From Pyrus communis (taxonomy: Eukaryota > Streptophyta > Magnoliopsida > Rosales > Rosaceae): a DNA stretch of 64,000 bases. Positions 9,620 through 22,702 of the stretch are shown piece after piece. Within the stretch, counting starts at the first letter, position 1. Each line of letters opens with the position of its first letter. Under the pieces are notes generated by a model, which was not told the origin of the DNA, made no database searches, and saw only the letters and a list, made by a program, of their open reading frames with translations. The stretch lies in contig NC_084813.1 of the NCBI RefSeq assembly GCF_963583255.1, positions 21,322,002-21,386,001 on the forward strand, given 5' to 3'. Position numbers and translations under genes: made by a program.

Positions 9620-12220
9620 TTGTGTATATCAGTAAATTGAGGAGAAAACTTCTCCATTTTTTCATTGAAGTTTAAATGTTATATGTAATTTGTGATTGTC
9701 ATGGTAGTAAGAAATGCAGCAATTGATCGCCAGAATCGTGCATGCATGACATGCTGTTTGCTAATATACAGGGGAAGAAGAATCCTGGGACAGATGCTCA
9801 ATCTGTGAAGCATTTTTTGGACCAAGTAAAGAGAGCCAAGGAAATGAAAATAGACAGGTTAGACAGTCATCATTGTTTCCTTTCACATCTTAAACTTTGT
9901 AAATTCACCTTCTGTAGATTCACAGCCCTGTTTCTAGATGTATCAAATGATCAGATCTCATAATTTTAAATCTACTCTTTATTGTTCGTATATCTTAGAT
10001 TTACCTGTTTCCATATGATGGAGTGATGAATCATTATGACTAATTTGTTCACCCTTTTTCTCGTTAGGTCATTATTGCATTTTATTTGTAGTTTTAACCA
10101 GTTGCCTCTCATTTTTCCCGTAAATAAAAGTTCTAGTTTTATTTTTCCTTCTTTATTCTGATATAGCTGGCACATTCTCATGAGGATGAGGAAACCAAAA
10201 GAAGGTCCGTGTGATCCCATTGCGCCTCTTGACCTACCACATTCTTTGCATGCATTTGGCCGTGTCTCTGATTCAAATGAGCTGAACGTGGTAATTATCC
10301 CTATTCTCAATATAGTAGAGTTCTGACTTATCTGGCTCATTAGCCAAAAGAACCAGTCTCAGGGATTAGCAGACAGATAGAATCAGCTATTGCTAAGTCA
10401 AGCTTCAGGAGCTGGGCCCGCTTGCTATTGGTGGCTGATTTTTTCTTTGCAAAACTAAGCTCCATGTCAAAATGTTACTTTAAATGATTGCATTACTTTT
10501 GTTAAGCTCAAAGCTCTTCTCTTTCTTGTTAGATACAAACTTTTGGGGACATTTTATAGGCACAAACTTTCGGTGTTTTGCAGGAAGGCTGCCATACCTT
10601 TCGTGGGGGATTTTGGAACTACTTCAGTATGGGTAGGAGTTCTTCCCTTGGAGTCCTGTCAAGTATTTTTGAACATAAATCTGCAAAGCTATCTTAATCA
10701 TTCTAGTAAATCTCTCCTTTTGTCAGTCCATTTAAGTCCCACCGTTGTACATTCAAAATAAGCCGATTAATTGTTTATCAATATCTTCTCTCACTCAACT
10801 GTGTTTTCTGAAATGAACTCTACATGTTTGTGGTTGTGTTTAGGAATGGATGCTCAAGTATCATATGCGTTTCATACCGAGCGAAAGCTGCATCCCGAAA
10901 AGTTCAAAAATCAGTTAACCAATCAGGTATTTAGTTTCTGCAAAACCCAATTGTGTTAATGGAACGAATGAAAACTATTTTAATCTTGTAACAAATTCAT
11001 ATAAATAACATAAGCTAAAAGGTTGCTTGTTTGTTGATCAGGGTATTCTAGCTCATTTTTATCTGTGTCATATACAGTAAACTATGCTTACTCCTGTGTC
11101 TTTTTAATTCTAAATACAGGCTACTTATGCAAAGATTACCCATTCACAAGGCTGGTTTTCTTCTCCTTCTCAATCTACTTCAAGGTGAGCATCTAGAGAG
11201 TTGCCCGTCCAGCAGGGAATTGCTTTCTAAAACATTCTTTACTGAATGTGAAGTTTATTATCTCTCTTGAAATAGGAACATAGCGATAGCGGAGTTCGCA
11301 AAGGTGAAGATCATGAAAAAAAACCATGGCCAATGGGAAGATCTCCAAATTCCTCCAAAGTACATTGCTTGCTCAATGCAAATTTCTTTGCACTGCTTGT
11401 TTCCCCCCGTTTTCTCTCCGGACCTTGATGTATTTACGTTTGATTTCCCTTTGCAATTATGTCTTATTAAACTTTCTGTTTCTATGTCCAGTATCAAGTC
11501 AATTGTGATCCTCAATTTGCCTAGCTTTTCTGGTGGATTTAATCCTTGGGGAGTCCCGGCTAGGAGGCATAATGTTAGTTCACTACACTCCCCCTTTCCT
11601 CCTTTTGTTTTAGATAAATAGTTGAAATACTCTTTATATTGGTATTTCTCAAATCTAACGTATTTTGGTGGATTATGACTTTACAGGGAGGTTTTGCTCC
11701 AGCATATGTAGACGATGGTCTTGTTGAAGTTGTTGGATTTCGAGATGCATGGCATGGGCTTGTTTTGCTTGCGCCGAAGGGACATGGGACTCGTCTTGCC
11801 CAGGTATTTGATCAAGAAGCTGGATTTATGTTCATAAATCAACTGTACTGTCCAGCAGTGGGTATTTACACACTATTATTTTTTTATCAATGATAGGCCC
11901 ACCGTATTCGCTTTGAGTTTCACAAGGGTGTAATTGATCATACGTACATGAGGATCGATGGGGAACCCTGGAAGCAACCCCTCCCAGTCGATGATGAAAC
12001 TATCATGGTTGAAATATCTCACCTTCACCAGGTGAACATTCTTGCTCGACATGGCTGCAGGTCTAGAAGCGTTCACAATCCTGAGTCACATAGCAGCGAG
12101 GGAAATGAGGAAGAGGATTGGGATGATGAAGAAACTCGTGAATCGGCAGAGTATAAGAAGTTTGGTGCAGCAGACACCTTTAAGCTCCCGGAAGAGATTG
12201 ATATTACGCACCTCAGTTAA
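8611..12220 (+). CDS. DGK5: diacylglycerol kinase 5-type (13 exons including a leader exon)
   Basis: It phosphorylates diacylglycerol with ATP to phosphatidic acid, a lipid signal; plant DGK5 is linked to defence and oxidative-burst signalling. Coding exons: 8611-8820, 8940-9062, 9164-9292, 9772-9857, 10167-10290, 10584-10632, 10844-10926, 11120-11184, 11276-11359, 11492-11573, 11687-11803, 11897-12220. All joins keep frame with GT-AG borders. The catalytic part shows [15 protein letters not shown], then the nucleotide-binding GGDGTAGW, then [15 protein letters not shown]. The accessory domain shows [24 protein letters not shown] and [19 protein letters not shown]. The tail is acidic ([12 protein letters not shown]). 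It has no C1 domains or membrane segment, as in the short cluster III kinases. From the CTG at 8623 it is about 487 residues, close to Arabidopsis DGK5. No in-frame ATG precedes that point in the spliced message. The expected start appears as CTG in AUACUGG context. Confidence 0.93.
9587..9617. repeat. (TG)n microsatellite in a DGK5 intron
   Basis: About fifteen uninterrupted TG units in the intron between the exons ending at 9292 and starting at 9772. Likely length-polymorphic. Confidence 0.9.
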
Positions 12221-12847
12221 CTTCTTATTAAGTAATTTGTTTCTCAGTCCCGTCCAAATCCCCTTATGAAAGTGAGATTTCTTTTGGAATTTCGTAATCA
12301 TCCTAGTAACATTTCTAGCAGGAAGCCATGGAAGATCTTTCTCAGTATTGTATTGTGACGGGTTGCTTTCTAGGGTTCTTACTTAGCAACCCCACTGTTA
12401 TCTAGCCGTACACGATTGATTTATGTGAATGAATGCAAATAATTATTCTCAAACCCAATAGCATTGAATTAAATCGAGAATTGGCGACTGCGCTGACGCC
12501 ATTTTTGTTGTCGTCTTGAGAAAGACAGAGACAATGAGAAATTTAGCTTTACTATGGGGAACTCGATCCAAATTTTGCACATCGAGAATTGTAGTTACAA
12601 GCTATAATACACTTCTTTTTCGTAAAACTTAAAGATAATTGATGAGAAACAAGCATGTAAGATATGTCGGTACATAGGCTGTTGCTGGATCACCACTGCA
12701 AGCAATACACTAAAACTGCAAACGTACAAGCTGATGAACGGTACTTGCCCAAGTGTAAAAACTCCAACTCTACCTAAAAAACCTTAAAGATTTGGGGATC
12801 TTCAGCTTCGGGGAGAGTGATCAGCTTTGAAGGAGCCACCACTTCGA
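12221..12847. other. tail-to-tail spacer between DGK5 and THF1
   Basis: This 627-bp stretch lies between two convergent stop codons and should hold both 3' UTRs. No ORF, repeat or RNA gene is seen. Confidence 0.6.
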
Positions 12848-15163
12848 TTACTGGCTAACGTGGTTATAGTCCCCCAGACATTTCGCAACTGTTTCGCTGG
12901 CCTTCTGTGTTTCCACCCGTTCTTCTCTTCTCTTCTTCTCCCTGAAAGCCAAATTCAATGCATTCAAATATGATGGAAAGTAAGCACAAAAGCTCATCCG
13001 TCCTTGAATCATAAACTCCTACTAAGCTATAGATAATCGAACTGGAGCTATGAATTTTAATGTTAGATGGTATAGGGGATCAACCGGTTTGATGTTAATT
13101 TGTCAATTTGTGGATGTCGTCTGAATTGTGATTACGAAATCAGTCGATTTGAGGATTATTATCATGTCTATCTTATCTATCACATGTAATGCTATGAATT
13201 CATTAACTGCTGTGATCCTGAGGGATTTGTTACCTGGCCACATATTCCGTTAGCAATTCTTTGGCCTGAACCAGCTTGGAAAGCAGATTGCGGTACACAT
13301 CAAGGTCCCGGTCCACACTTCTTTTGTCAATGTTTAAGGCTGCACATAACTGTTGAACAGAAACCAAAGTGTAAATGCTCAAACATTGCGACCATCATGC
13401 AGGACCATTCAATAATTTAATCCAAACAATCATTAACTCAAACAAGCTAGCAGTAACCTAATCACTTGGATGAATATCCATCGAGTTGCAATGTTCATAG
13501 GACTGGAAAGTCTAACCTTTTCTAACACTGTTGGTTCAGTTGCTTTTGCCACCTCAAGAAGACGAAAAAGCCCAATAGCAAAGAAACGACTGTAGCTAAA
13601 ACTTTCTTTTCCTGCTGCCCTCTCTGCAATGTCCTTCAGTGCTGCCTCAACTTCTCCTTCTCTGGATGGAAACTCCACTAATGAACTGGAAGTTTGCGCC
13701 CGAGCCCACTCTTCCAACTTTTGTGCATCAGTTCTGTAGTGCTTAGCATGGAAACTTATCTAGTAAAGATAGAGACTTTCTCAAACATATTAGAAAGAGA
13801 TTGATCATATGTAAATTAGGATTCCTTTTCTTTTTCTAAAGCATCTTAAGCACATTATTTTATCAGTCAACCTTCTGCCATAAACTAGGAAATTCTGATG
13901 TAGAACTATGAAGTTAGTATGATTCTGATGACCGGAAAAGAAAATATCTTCTTAATGGGATTTTCCTTAGTTATCACAGAAAGGACTGCATCATTACAAT
14001 ATCAGAGTCTCAATTTACATACCACATTGCTGCATTTGAAAAAGTTACGCGAGGCACTAGACAGAGAAAACGGATCCCTGAAGAAGGGAAAACACAAGTG
14101 ACAAACCTGTATTGCTCTGGGTCCTCATTTAATGCTTTAATGTACGCTTGGAAGATTACCACTCGATCCTCATCGCTTGGGTATCCATCCATGAGCTGAT
14201 CGTATACAGTGACAAAACCAAGAGCGAACACAGGATCATACCGGTATGTCCTCTTGTACTTCATCAAATGTTGCTGCACAATCAGCTCCTGCAGGACACT
14301 GTTGTAAACGCTCGGGATTGGTCGCTTATACGCCTTCAAAAAATTCAACTTTGTATCCGCCACAGTCGGAATATCTGCAAATCAAGTAATGATACCACAT
14401 AATGACCAAAAATGCTAAGCACAAAACTTTGACTACTAAAAACTCTGATTCAACTCAAACATAAAGAAAATAAAACGGAAAACGGTGCTGAGCAGCTGAA
14501 GAATATGAACATTTAGCAATATAGTTAGCTTCATTAAGGACCCATTAGTCTTATTTAACATGATTACACAAAATGATTAGTGAAAATCCTTCATTTCCAT
14601 ATCTGTAAGTCAAAATTCCTACTTTTAACAAAAAAGACCATAATTTGCAGACAAAGGTTTAGCCATACTCCACCCTCTGCATCCATGTTCAAATACCGGC
14701 TCGTAGTTAAATGAATTTAGTGTAATTATCTTGTTGTTCGTCAAAAAACAAAAACGACCATAACTTGGAAAGAAAGAAAGTGCATTAAATATAATTAGAT
14801 CGAACTTAATTATACTTTAAACATTGTTCAATGCACAATATTTTTAAAAATAAATCAAGCTTTGGCAGCAAACATATAAAATAAAGCTCCAGTCAAGTTC
14901 CAGAGAAAATGTAGCAAATTTAAACGATTAAATGGCACCAAACAAGTAACCAAGAAAAACCCACCTGACGACCCTGCCATGCAATGAACCACCATGCGAG
15001 AGCTCGAACTCGAAGCTCGAATTCCACCGTTATGGCTGGAAATGCTCGTACGGAATCGAAGGCCATCGGCGTTGGAAGCCAAATTCCGAGTGGACGAGAC
15101 GACCGATTTTCTATCAGAGCATTGACTGAGTGCCGAGAAAGACAGAGCAGCAACAGCCGCCAT
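12848..15163 (-). CDS. THF1: THYLAKOID FORMATION 1 (Psb29), plastid protein, 5 exons
   Basis: THF1/Psb29 is a chloroplast protein needed for thylakoid formation, photosystem II maintenance and G-protein-linked sugar signalling. Exons on the minus strand: 15163-14965, 14374-14107, 13733-13517, 13349-13234, 12941-12848. They sum to 894 nt, encoding 297 residues (Arabidopsis THF1 is about 300). Residues 1-60 are Ser/Ala-rich and basic, a plausible transit peptide ending near VVHCMAGSS. The Psb29 core shows IPTVADTKLNFLKAYKRP, VLQELIVQQHLMKYKRTY, VFALGFVTVYDQLMDGYP, SREGEVEAALKDIAERA and SYSRFFAIGLFRLLE. The C-terminus is a basic, probably coiled helix (REKKRREERVETQKAS). The ATG is the first in frame and all introns are GT-AG. 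It is convergent with DGK5 and appears intact. Confidence 0.95.
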
Positions 15164-16514
15164 TGGAGGGGGAGAGAGAGAATTTAGCGTTGAAAATTTT
15201 CCGGGAAAATTTTGAGCATGGTGGAGGGGGAGAGAAGATTTCGTGGGTTTTAGAATTTTAATTTATATATTAATTGTTGGTGAGAAGTGTGGGAGAGAAA
15301 GAGGTCCACGAAAGGACGGGCTTATCCAGTGTTTGAAAGGATTTGTGAGCCAGTAGTTTTGTGCGAAGTGCCGTGTACAAAAGAGAGAATTGTAATGGGT
15401 TGAATTATTGGATTGGACCGGCCCGCTTTATTTTTTGGCAGACTGAGATTTTCTTTTCACTTTATGGGTCAATAAGTATGATTTAATTACTGTAGTTTAA
15501 GTAAAGTTTCACTTTGATCTTTAATTGTTGAAACTTTCACTTATAAATGAGATGTTTTATGTTGAATTATCGTTAATGAAGAATTTAAACCACATTATTA
15601 TTAGTCCGTTTGGTGTATTGTTTGTTAAAAAAAAAATGTTGCGATTTAGGTTTGTAGTTTAATAATTGTGTGATTGAGGGACAATCATTTTCTTAGAGTT
15701 TTTTTTTAAGAAGTTAGTGAATTAAGAAGCGTGTGCGTAATATATATTACGACATTGAAAAGTCAAAATTAGAGATTGCGAAAAGAAAGAAAAAGACACC
15801 AGCCCACCTTTACATATGTCATATAAGTAGTAGCGACCAACAAAACCACAATTGAGGTATTGTCCTCAAACAACAATTAATAAACTATAAAGGTTGAAAT
15901 CGCGAGAATTGAAACTACAAGAACTGAAAGTGAAATTTTGCTCAAACTATAGGAACTAGAATCATATTTATTTATGGGAGCTTTAACGAAAAACTTTCGG
16001 TACTGTTTACTTTAATGAAAAATCATATTTTTACATTAAAAAATCAATCTTGGTACTATTCATTTTATCCTTTATTTTGTTCTTATCGTTAAAACTCAAA
16101 ATTTTCAAACCTTTTTTATTAGTTTTTCTATTTATTAATGAGCACATTTTTTTCTATATATGTTGCTCCCACAGACGTAGATATGGCACATTTATTCGCC
16201 AACTGGTCATCAATATAGCTAGAGAATATGGTACAAATGGCATGGTTGTTTTTGAATGAGATATATGAGAATGCATGCATGAGTACATGACATAAATTTA
16301 AGTCTATGCATCATGTGTAACAAATGATACATGATGATCATGAATGGTCCAATATTGTAGCAGATAGGCTGTTGGGTTTCTATGCATACGTCCAGAGTTC
16401 AAAATTCCTTTCTCCTCTAAATTATTATAATAATTTCGAGCTTTCTCTCCTCTTCCTAATAGTAAAATTAAAAAAAAAAAGAAAAAGAAAAAAAAAGGAT
16501 GAATGGGGTGGAGT
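15164..16514. other. THF1 upstream region
   Basis: Contains the THF1 promoter side and the second copy of MITE-like family 1 (15977-16129), with an A-rich tract near 16470-16497. No gene was seen. Confidence 0.5.
15977..16129. mobile_element. MITE-like repeat, family 1, copy 2
   Basis: Same block order as 6709-6861 with roughly one change per ten bases by eye. It runs from GGAGCTTTAACGAAAAAC to TTTTTTATTAGTTTTT. Confidence 0.65.
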
Positions 16515-19500
16515 TGTGAAATCCCGTCCCCAAATTTCACTATTTAAAATTACACATTTCGTATGTCATTTTCGTATTCGTAGTTTTGACGCGTTTGTAG
16601 TTGTGGTGTATAAATTTCTCGATAAGTAAAATGATGAAAATGCCCTTAATGAACAAAACAGAATTTTCGAGGACGTATTTGATCCTTTCATAATTTTTCA
16701 AATTTCTTTACATATTTGGATAGTACATGTCAATAGGAACGCGTGGCAGCAAACGGTTTGTAATTGGAGTTATAACGAAGGAGTTATTAACGAATGAAGT
16801 TAGGGGTAAAATGGTAATTTAATTATTAATTTGGAAGGCTCCATATTTGTTGGAGAGTTGATATGTGCCACGTGTGTGGTTGTGATTGGAGAAGGAAGAG
16901 AGAAATGAGGGAAATGAGGGAAATAAGGGGGAAACATCCCAATCAGAAAAGGGGACATGAGGGGATGAGAGAGAGGGGAGAGAAGCATGGAATCACCCCC
17001 AACCCATCTTCCTTGCGACCCGACCCGACCCGGCCGGAGACCATGGAATCCGATGATTTTCTAGCCAATTTTCGATGAATTATGCCGGGACACCTCTTAG
17101 AATCAACTCCACGACCCTTCTTCTTGATTTTACACTCAAAACTTGATGAGTTTTCACTTAATTTGGCGAAGAACGGCAACGGGTGCGCTGAGCGTCCCGT
17201 GGCGGCGATCCGCCATTCGTGAAGCAAATTTTGTCAACCACCACCACCATTAGACTCCTCTCAACCTCAAGAACAAAGCCCATCCATTGGTTGAAGCGTT
17301 AGAGTTCGTTTTGGCGTCGAATCGAGGACATCTATTTCCAAGGTTTGCCACAGATCGAGAAGTTTTCAGGCCACTTCCCAACATAATTGGACTTCGGGCC
17401 AGGTATGAAAATTTCTTCCCTCATTGAGATCTACAATTCTGTAAATTTTGGTGATTTTTGGAATTAGTTGATTTTTCAGCAAGTCGGGGCGGCCACAGCT
17501 AGTGCCCCGAGACCCCACCTGACCTTCCTAGGTTTTGATGCCTCGATTCCATATGTGACGTCCGATTGACAAAATACCATCATTTGAACATAGTTTTGAT
17601 AAAGGCCGCCACTTGATCATTATATGCATCGACGATCCGACCGTTGGATTGATACCAAACTTTAATATGTTATTATACGTGAGAATCCAATGTACGGATC
17701 TTCCCGAATTGAATTTCTAAGTTTGTAAAACCAAACATTGACCGCTACTTGAATTGTGATTGACGAAGATCCTACTGTTGGATCATTATGAAATTTTAGG
17801 ATATTGGTCTAGAAGATAAATGAAACTTTTGGGAAATTATAGATCCGAAATTAGTGAACAGATATTCCGGATTGAGTTACGTAGAGTTATGGACCCCACT
17901 GTTGACTGAAAGTTGACTTTTGGTTAGCATGTCTAGAACTGCTTGAAATACTAAAATTAGTATTGCTAAGGACTCGGTGAGGTTTTGCGGACTTATCTCG
18001 GCAGGTGACTTTAATACATGTGATATAGTTATTACCCTGAAAACCTCCCGTGCTAGTATACTTTGTGGATATAGCATGGATTTCTAAATTATGTTTTATG
18101 TTAAATAATTGTTTTTATAAAGTTTGCCATCGATCTACTTTATGAAATGTTACGTGACTTGCCTAATTGAATTGTTTATGAATTGTGTTTTAAAATATAG
18201 GTTTGAAATGTTTGAGAAACGTGAGGGTTAGTAGGGGATCGATACCCTAGTGTCACGAGGTTAGGTGACACCGAGTCTAGACCATGTAGCAATGGTACAT
18301 GGATGGTCCTGCTTGGTTAATCCGCGATGGGGGTCCGTACTATTTATGGATCATGCTTGGTTAATCCGCGATGGACGATCCTTATGGCTATACATACTTA
18401 GGAGTGATCATATTTGGTTAATCCGCGATGGGTGATCACTGCCTCACAGTTTGTAGGTGTGACTGTGCTTGGTTAATCCGTAATAGAGGGTCACTACCTA
18501 CTTGGTTACCTTCTCAGGGATGGTCCTGCTTGGTTAATCCATGATGGGGGGGGGGGGGTCACGACCTACTTAGTTACCTTCTCAGGGGTGGTTCTGCTTA
18601 GTTAATCCGTGATAGGGGACCATACTATTTACGGATCGTGCTTCGTTATTCCGCGATGGGGGGTCACTGCCTACTTGGTTACTTTCTCCAGGGTAGCCTT
18701 GCTTGGTTAATTCGCTATGGGGGGGCCACTTCCTGTTTGGTTACTTATGTAGGCTTCGGCAGAACTGTGTCCCTCTAGCCTAGTTTTTAGTGTATTTATG
18801 AACGATAGTTTTTGAGAATCTTTGTGGTTGGAATTAGAAAAGTTGTTGGATGTCTGGGTGACTCCTTCGGAGTTTTCAGTGACTTGACTATGATTTCCTA
18901 AAATATGATTTTATATTTGAAGTTTATAAATCGTGATCGATGGTCTATTTTTATTGATTCACATATGTTGTATTATTGTCACTCACACGAGTTTCGCAGC
19001 TTTTCCAAGTTCTTGTTGCCCGGTGCACCATTTTCGTGGTGTAGGCACTGATTGTACAAATGAAAGGTCTAAGTAAATTACAAGTAGTCGCTTAATATTT
19101 TTGGTTTCGTTAAGTGGTCCGGAACCCTATGTTGTTGGATTTCGTTGAGTGGTCCAGAACCCTTACTCTTGCTCATTTCCATAAGGCTAATCCGACCCTA
19201 GATTCCAGTGAATAGGAATTTCTCACAGTAGACGTTGTGTTTATAGATTAGATTTATCAATTATTACTTGGAATCCATGTAGGGATTTACGTAGGATTCC
19301 TTTATTAAATTTTGTGAATTGATATGTGATCTTATTGATTGATTAATGTAGTTAAATGTTAATATCGTGCATCTTTGATTCTTTGGAGGATTGATTAATT
19401 GGAGTGATTGTGGAATGATGTTGAATATGATTGTTATTACTATGATTAGGTTCGTTGACCAATGTAGATAGAGAATAATATTGTGCTTCGTTGGTTTCTT

Positions 19501-19918
19501 TGAGATGTTGCATGCTATAAATTGCAGTATTATGTTGAAACATAGTGATTTATAAGATGGATGAAATGGAAATCTTGATTGTCATGTGGGTTTGTTATGT
19601 AGACTTGAATCTAGTAATTCATGCTTGTCAAGTCCCAATAATTGATTGAGGAATGTTATGCCTTCCTATTAGAACGCACTGGGATAAATGTCTGAGTTTA
19701 GTGAATGGTGAACTACGAATGGCTTGATCCCTTTATAGGGTACGTATGCAGTCTAATGCTAAGGTTATATACAACCATAAAGTATACAAAAATTATTACG
19801 CAATTCGAATCTTGAATTATGCTTTGTACATATCTCGGAGGCGGGGTTTGTTGAATATACAGATACATGATGACGTCATGTGTCGATCATGGACGTATGT
19901 CGGGATCGGGACATGACA
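16515..19918. mobile_element. large solo LTR, about 3.4 kb, target duplication GGAGT
   Basis: It starts TGTGAAATCCCGTCCC and ends CGGGATCGGGACATGACA, an inverted-end pair. Perfect 5-bp duplications GGAGT lie at 510-514 of the 16 kb block (16510-16514) and at 19919-19923. No gag or pol similarity is seen, and no second LTR copy or internal domain, so a solo LTR is the simplest reading. It includes an unusual degenerate tandem array (18300-18730). A long LTR of this kind suits Ty3-type or large non-autonomous elements. Confidence 0.82.
18300..18730 (+). repeat. degenerate tandem array of TTGGTTAATCCGCGATGG
   Basis: About eight copies of a TGCTTGGTTAATCCGYGATGG-type core recur at roughly 45-65 bp spacing. 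They are separated by variants of GGTCACTACCTACTTGGTTACC and GGATCATGC. One copy carries an uninterrupted run of twelve or so G (about 18546-18558). There is no coding potential. Confidence 0.8.
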
Positions 19919-19923
19919 GGAGT

Positions 19924-20764
19924 GGTAGTGAATCTAGTGATTAGCTTCTAAAGTAGTGAGCAAAATCCAATACTTCAAAAGGAAATTAAAGAAAGTGTGT
20001 TAGGTGTCAATCTTATCCCGTTGCAGAGCTAAACGTGTATATGCTAATCTTCCACCCATGTGATAATATGCCTTTCTTTGCTCCAATGTCGATGGAGGGA
20101 ACGTGCACCCTATTGTTTTTTAGTTTCAGTCCACAACCATTTCCTTAATTAAACACCATAGGATCATATATTGTATACGAGAAGAGGAGCTTAGCTTGGG
20201 AATCCATCAAAATAAACAAGCAAAGTGAGAGGAAAAAAAAATGGTTTTATCTGTTGATTGCTATAAATTTGAAGCGAGTGCGGAAACATAATGCCAAGTG
20301 GAACACCACAGTGTTGCTCCTTGATCCTCAATGCAATTAAATACTTGAATCACTCTCAATGTCATGTGGATTACTTTCCACTCGGCTTGCTACAGATAGC
20401 AAATCATATCTTTTTTTTACTTTTTAAAAGAAGGGCCAGCTGGTGGGGAGATTTTTCAATGTGACTGATCGGAACATAAGGTGGTACATCACGTGTTACT
20501 ATATAAATTGTGGGATATGTATTCTAAAAAGTTAATAACTTAAAAAATAAAATTTCAACCACTTATATAAAATCACATGGTGTACTACCCGTGTTTTAGT
20601 AATGAAAATTTTCTCCAGCTGATGCTTTTGCTACTGCAATCCACATTTCTGAGAGTTAGAAAAACTTAGAGAGTCATATCTAATTATTAATTAGAATTAC
20701 AGTTAAACTAAATTACTCCAGTAAAATTTTGCAGCTATTATATGCTAATGACCTTTTCTCTGCC
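19924..20764. other. upstream region of the first WIP-type gene
   Basis: AT-rich, no gene seen. It leads to a TATA box at 20765. Confidence 0.5.
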
Positions 20765-20771
20765 TATATAT
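20765..20771 (+). promoter_or_regulatory. TATA box of WIP-type gene 1
   Basis: TATATAT in CCTATATATGAAAC context, 69 bp before the ATG at 20834. The spacing suits a start of transcription near 20795. Confidence 0.6.
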
Positions 20772-20833
20772 GAAACTTGGTTTCCCAAGTTCTAAGCCAC
20801 ACCCCAACAACTAAAACACTACTTTCATTTGAA

Positions 20834-21052
20834 ATGATTCAAATATCAGAAGCAATGCAAGGAAGAGGAAGCACTAATAGAGATCAAGCATCTAAAGGCA
20901 AGGCATGTCGCAAGGAATTGGCCACAGATTTTTCTGGTGCTGTAAACAAGAATAGTACCAGCAGCTGTGATCATCGGTGCAGGCTTAAACAGAAGGCTGA
21001 GGAATCTCTTCGGACTGTAATGTACTTGAGTTGTTGGGGTCCTAATACATGA
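20834..21052 (+). CDS. divergent wound-induced-type small protein, 72 aa
   Basis: Family membership rests on the C-terminal block QKAEESLRTVMYLSCWGPN, which matches the other members of the array. The usual N-terminal block (AASVGVVEALKDQG...CRW) is absent and replaced by a Ser/Gly/Lys-rich segment beginning MIQISEAMQGRG. The ATG at 20834 is preferred over one at 20777 because the latter lies only 12 bp after the TATA box, upstream of any likely transcript start. The gene has a single exon, like the others. It may be a diverged functional paralog or a decaying copy with an intact frame. The role is unknown; Arabidopsis DUF3774 genes are induced by wounding and low oxygen. Confidence 0.7.
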   Translation: MIQISEAMQGRGSTNRDQASKGKACRKELATDFSGAVNKNSTSSCDHRCRLKQKAEESLRTVMYLSCWGPNT

Positions 21053-22635
21053 GAGACGATGAGTCTTAATTACTATTCCTAATTACCTACTAATATATAT
21101 CTGGAAATTCAACTCCCAATTATCCTTTGTTAATTAGCGTTTAATTAGACGGTCCATGCAGATGCGATATGGTCATCGATCTGTATTACTAGTCCTTTTG
21201 TTTTCTAGTGTTAATAATATGTATAGCTAATTTTGTTGGATTAATTGTATGCATCAAGATCTTGATCTTCCCTCTTTCCCCGTGCAATGTTAAATATTAT
21301 GTGTTTTTTATACGAGTTGCTATTGGTACTCTAAAAATGTCATCCTGCATCTCTACGTATAAATTTTCCTTTGTACTTTTATAAAAGTGAAGTACAGAAT
21401 GACCTCTTGGCGGCTCAAAACATTTCTTTTATATCATGAAGAAAGAGTGAAAATTTTGAAAGATGATGAAATAGGATGAAACAAATGACGGTTTTTAATT
21501 TATTTCCTTTATTTCATTACCCTCCCATGCACAAGTTTGTATTTGTCAAGAACAAAATTGCAGAGTATGACAAGGCAAGTGTTTATATAATTAGTTATTT
21601 TGCCTTAACAAAAATTACATCCCATACGAGGGCTTGAATCCAAAACTCTCTCTTTCCAAGGAAGAAAGCTCAACTGCATAGTTGTAGCATAATAAGGAGA
21701 TAGTACATTACATGCACAGTATACATATAGTTATTTTAGTACTGTAACGCGATCAGTCTCTCTTCTACTTCAATCTTCTTCGTCACGGCATCATAGATGG
21801 TAGGAAACCTTATTTCAGAAGACTTGTGATGATGATTAGGCATGATTGATGTTGCCTAGCTTCTTCTAATTTTTACAAAATTTGTTAATTTATTCCAAGC
21901 ATGTGGCTTTTCGGATCATGTTAAACGGGTTTTGGTTAAATTTTGGGTTTCTTGATTGAAGTAATGGCTACTAGCTTTTAGAGTTCAAAAAGTACTGATG
22001 ATATATAGATGAGTTTAAATTTGTAAATAATGTGATCACCAAGTGACATTTCATTTTCATCTTAAATTATGTGGGGATGATGTTGATTGATTCTAACAAC
22101 AAATAAGTGAAGTTATGGCCGCAACTTGATCGAGCAGAGGCAAGTATAGGATTATTGAAACCGTAATTTGAAAAGGGCAAAACGGATCAAGTTGGTACGA
22201 AGCATAACGATAAGATTATTTTGTTTCCTTCTTTTCGATAAGATGAAAACGGATCCGGTACACAACGTACAGTAGCACGAAACGGATTGTATTCGTACTC
22301 ATCAGGCACGCCATACTGAACGATGGAGATAAGACCATAACCACTAGAATATACAGCAGGGATGAATGGGTGCTTGATGGCATGATAGCACGCAACTGAG
22401 ACAAATAAGCTGAGATCACAATATTGGGGTCCTCCTTCGGTTACTATTTTGATCAAATTTTGCAAAAACAAGGTGCAAGATCCCTGGTTTCTTCACTGAA
22501 AACCACTGCATAATTTGTCACTTCATATGTAAAAAACTCAAAAGGACAAAGCCAGCTTCCTGAAATATACAAATCCACTGCAACTTTGTATTTTTACCTT
22601 TCTGAATCCATCTGGTTTTAGCCTCATCTTTCTCC
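21053..22635. other. spacer between WIP-type genes 1 and 2
   Basis: About 1.6 kb of AT-rich DNA. Short ORFs on the minus strand near 22200-22470 show no family resemblance. Nothing else is recognised. Confidence 0.45.
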
Positions 22636-22645
22636 TATATATATT
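22636..22645 (+). promoter_or_regulatory. TATA box of WIP-type gene 2
   Basis: TATATATATT, 67 bp before the ATG at 22703. An AAAACCACTGC string lies about 200 bp before the ATG. Confidence 0.6.
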
Positions 22646-22702
22646 CACACCGAAGAAACTAAACTAGAACTAAGCTGTTTGTTCTGTTGATTATATTTCA
22701 AG

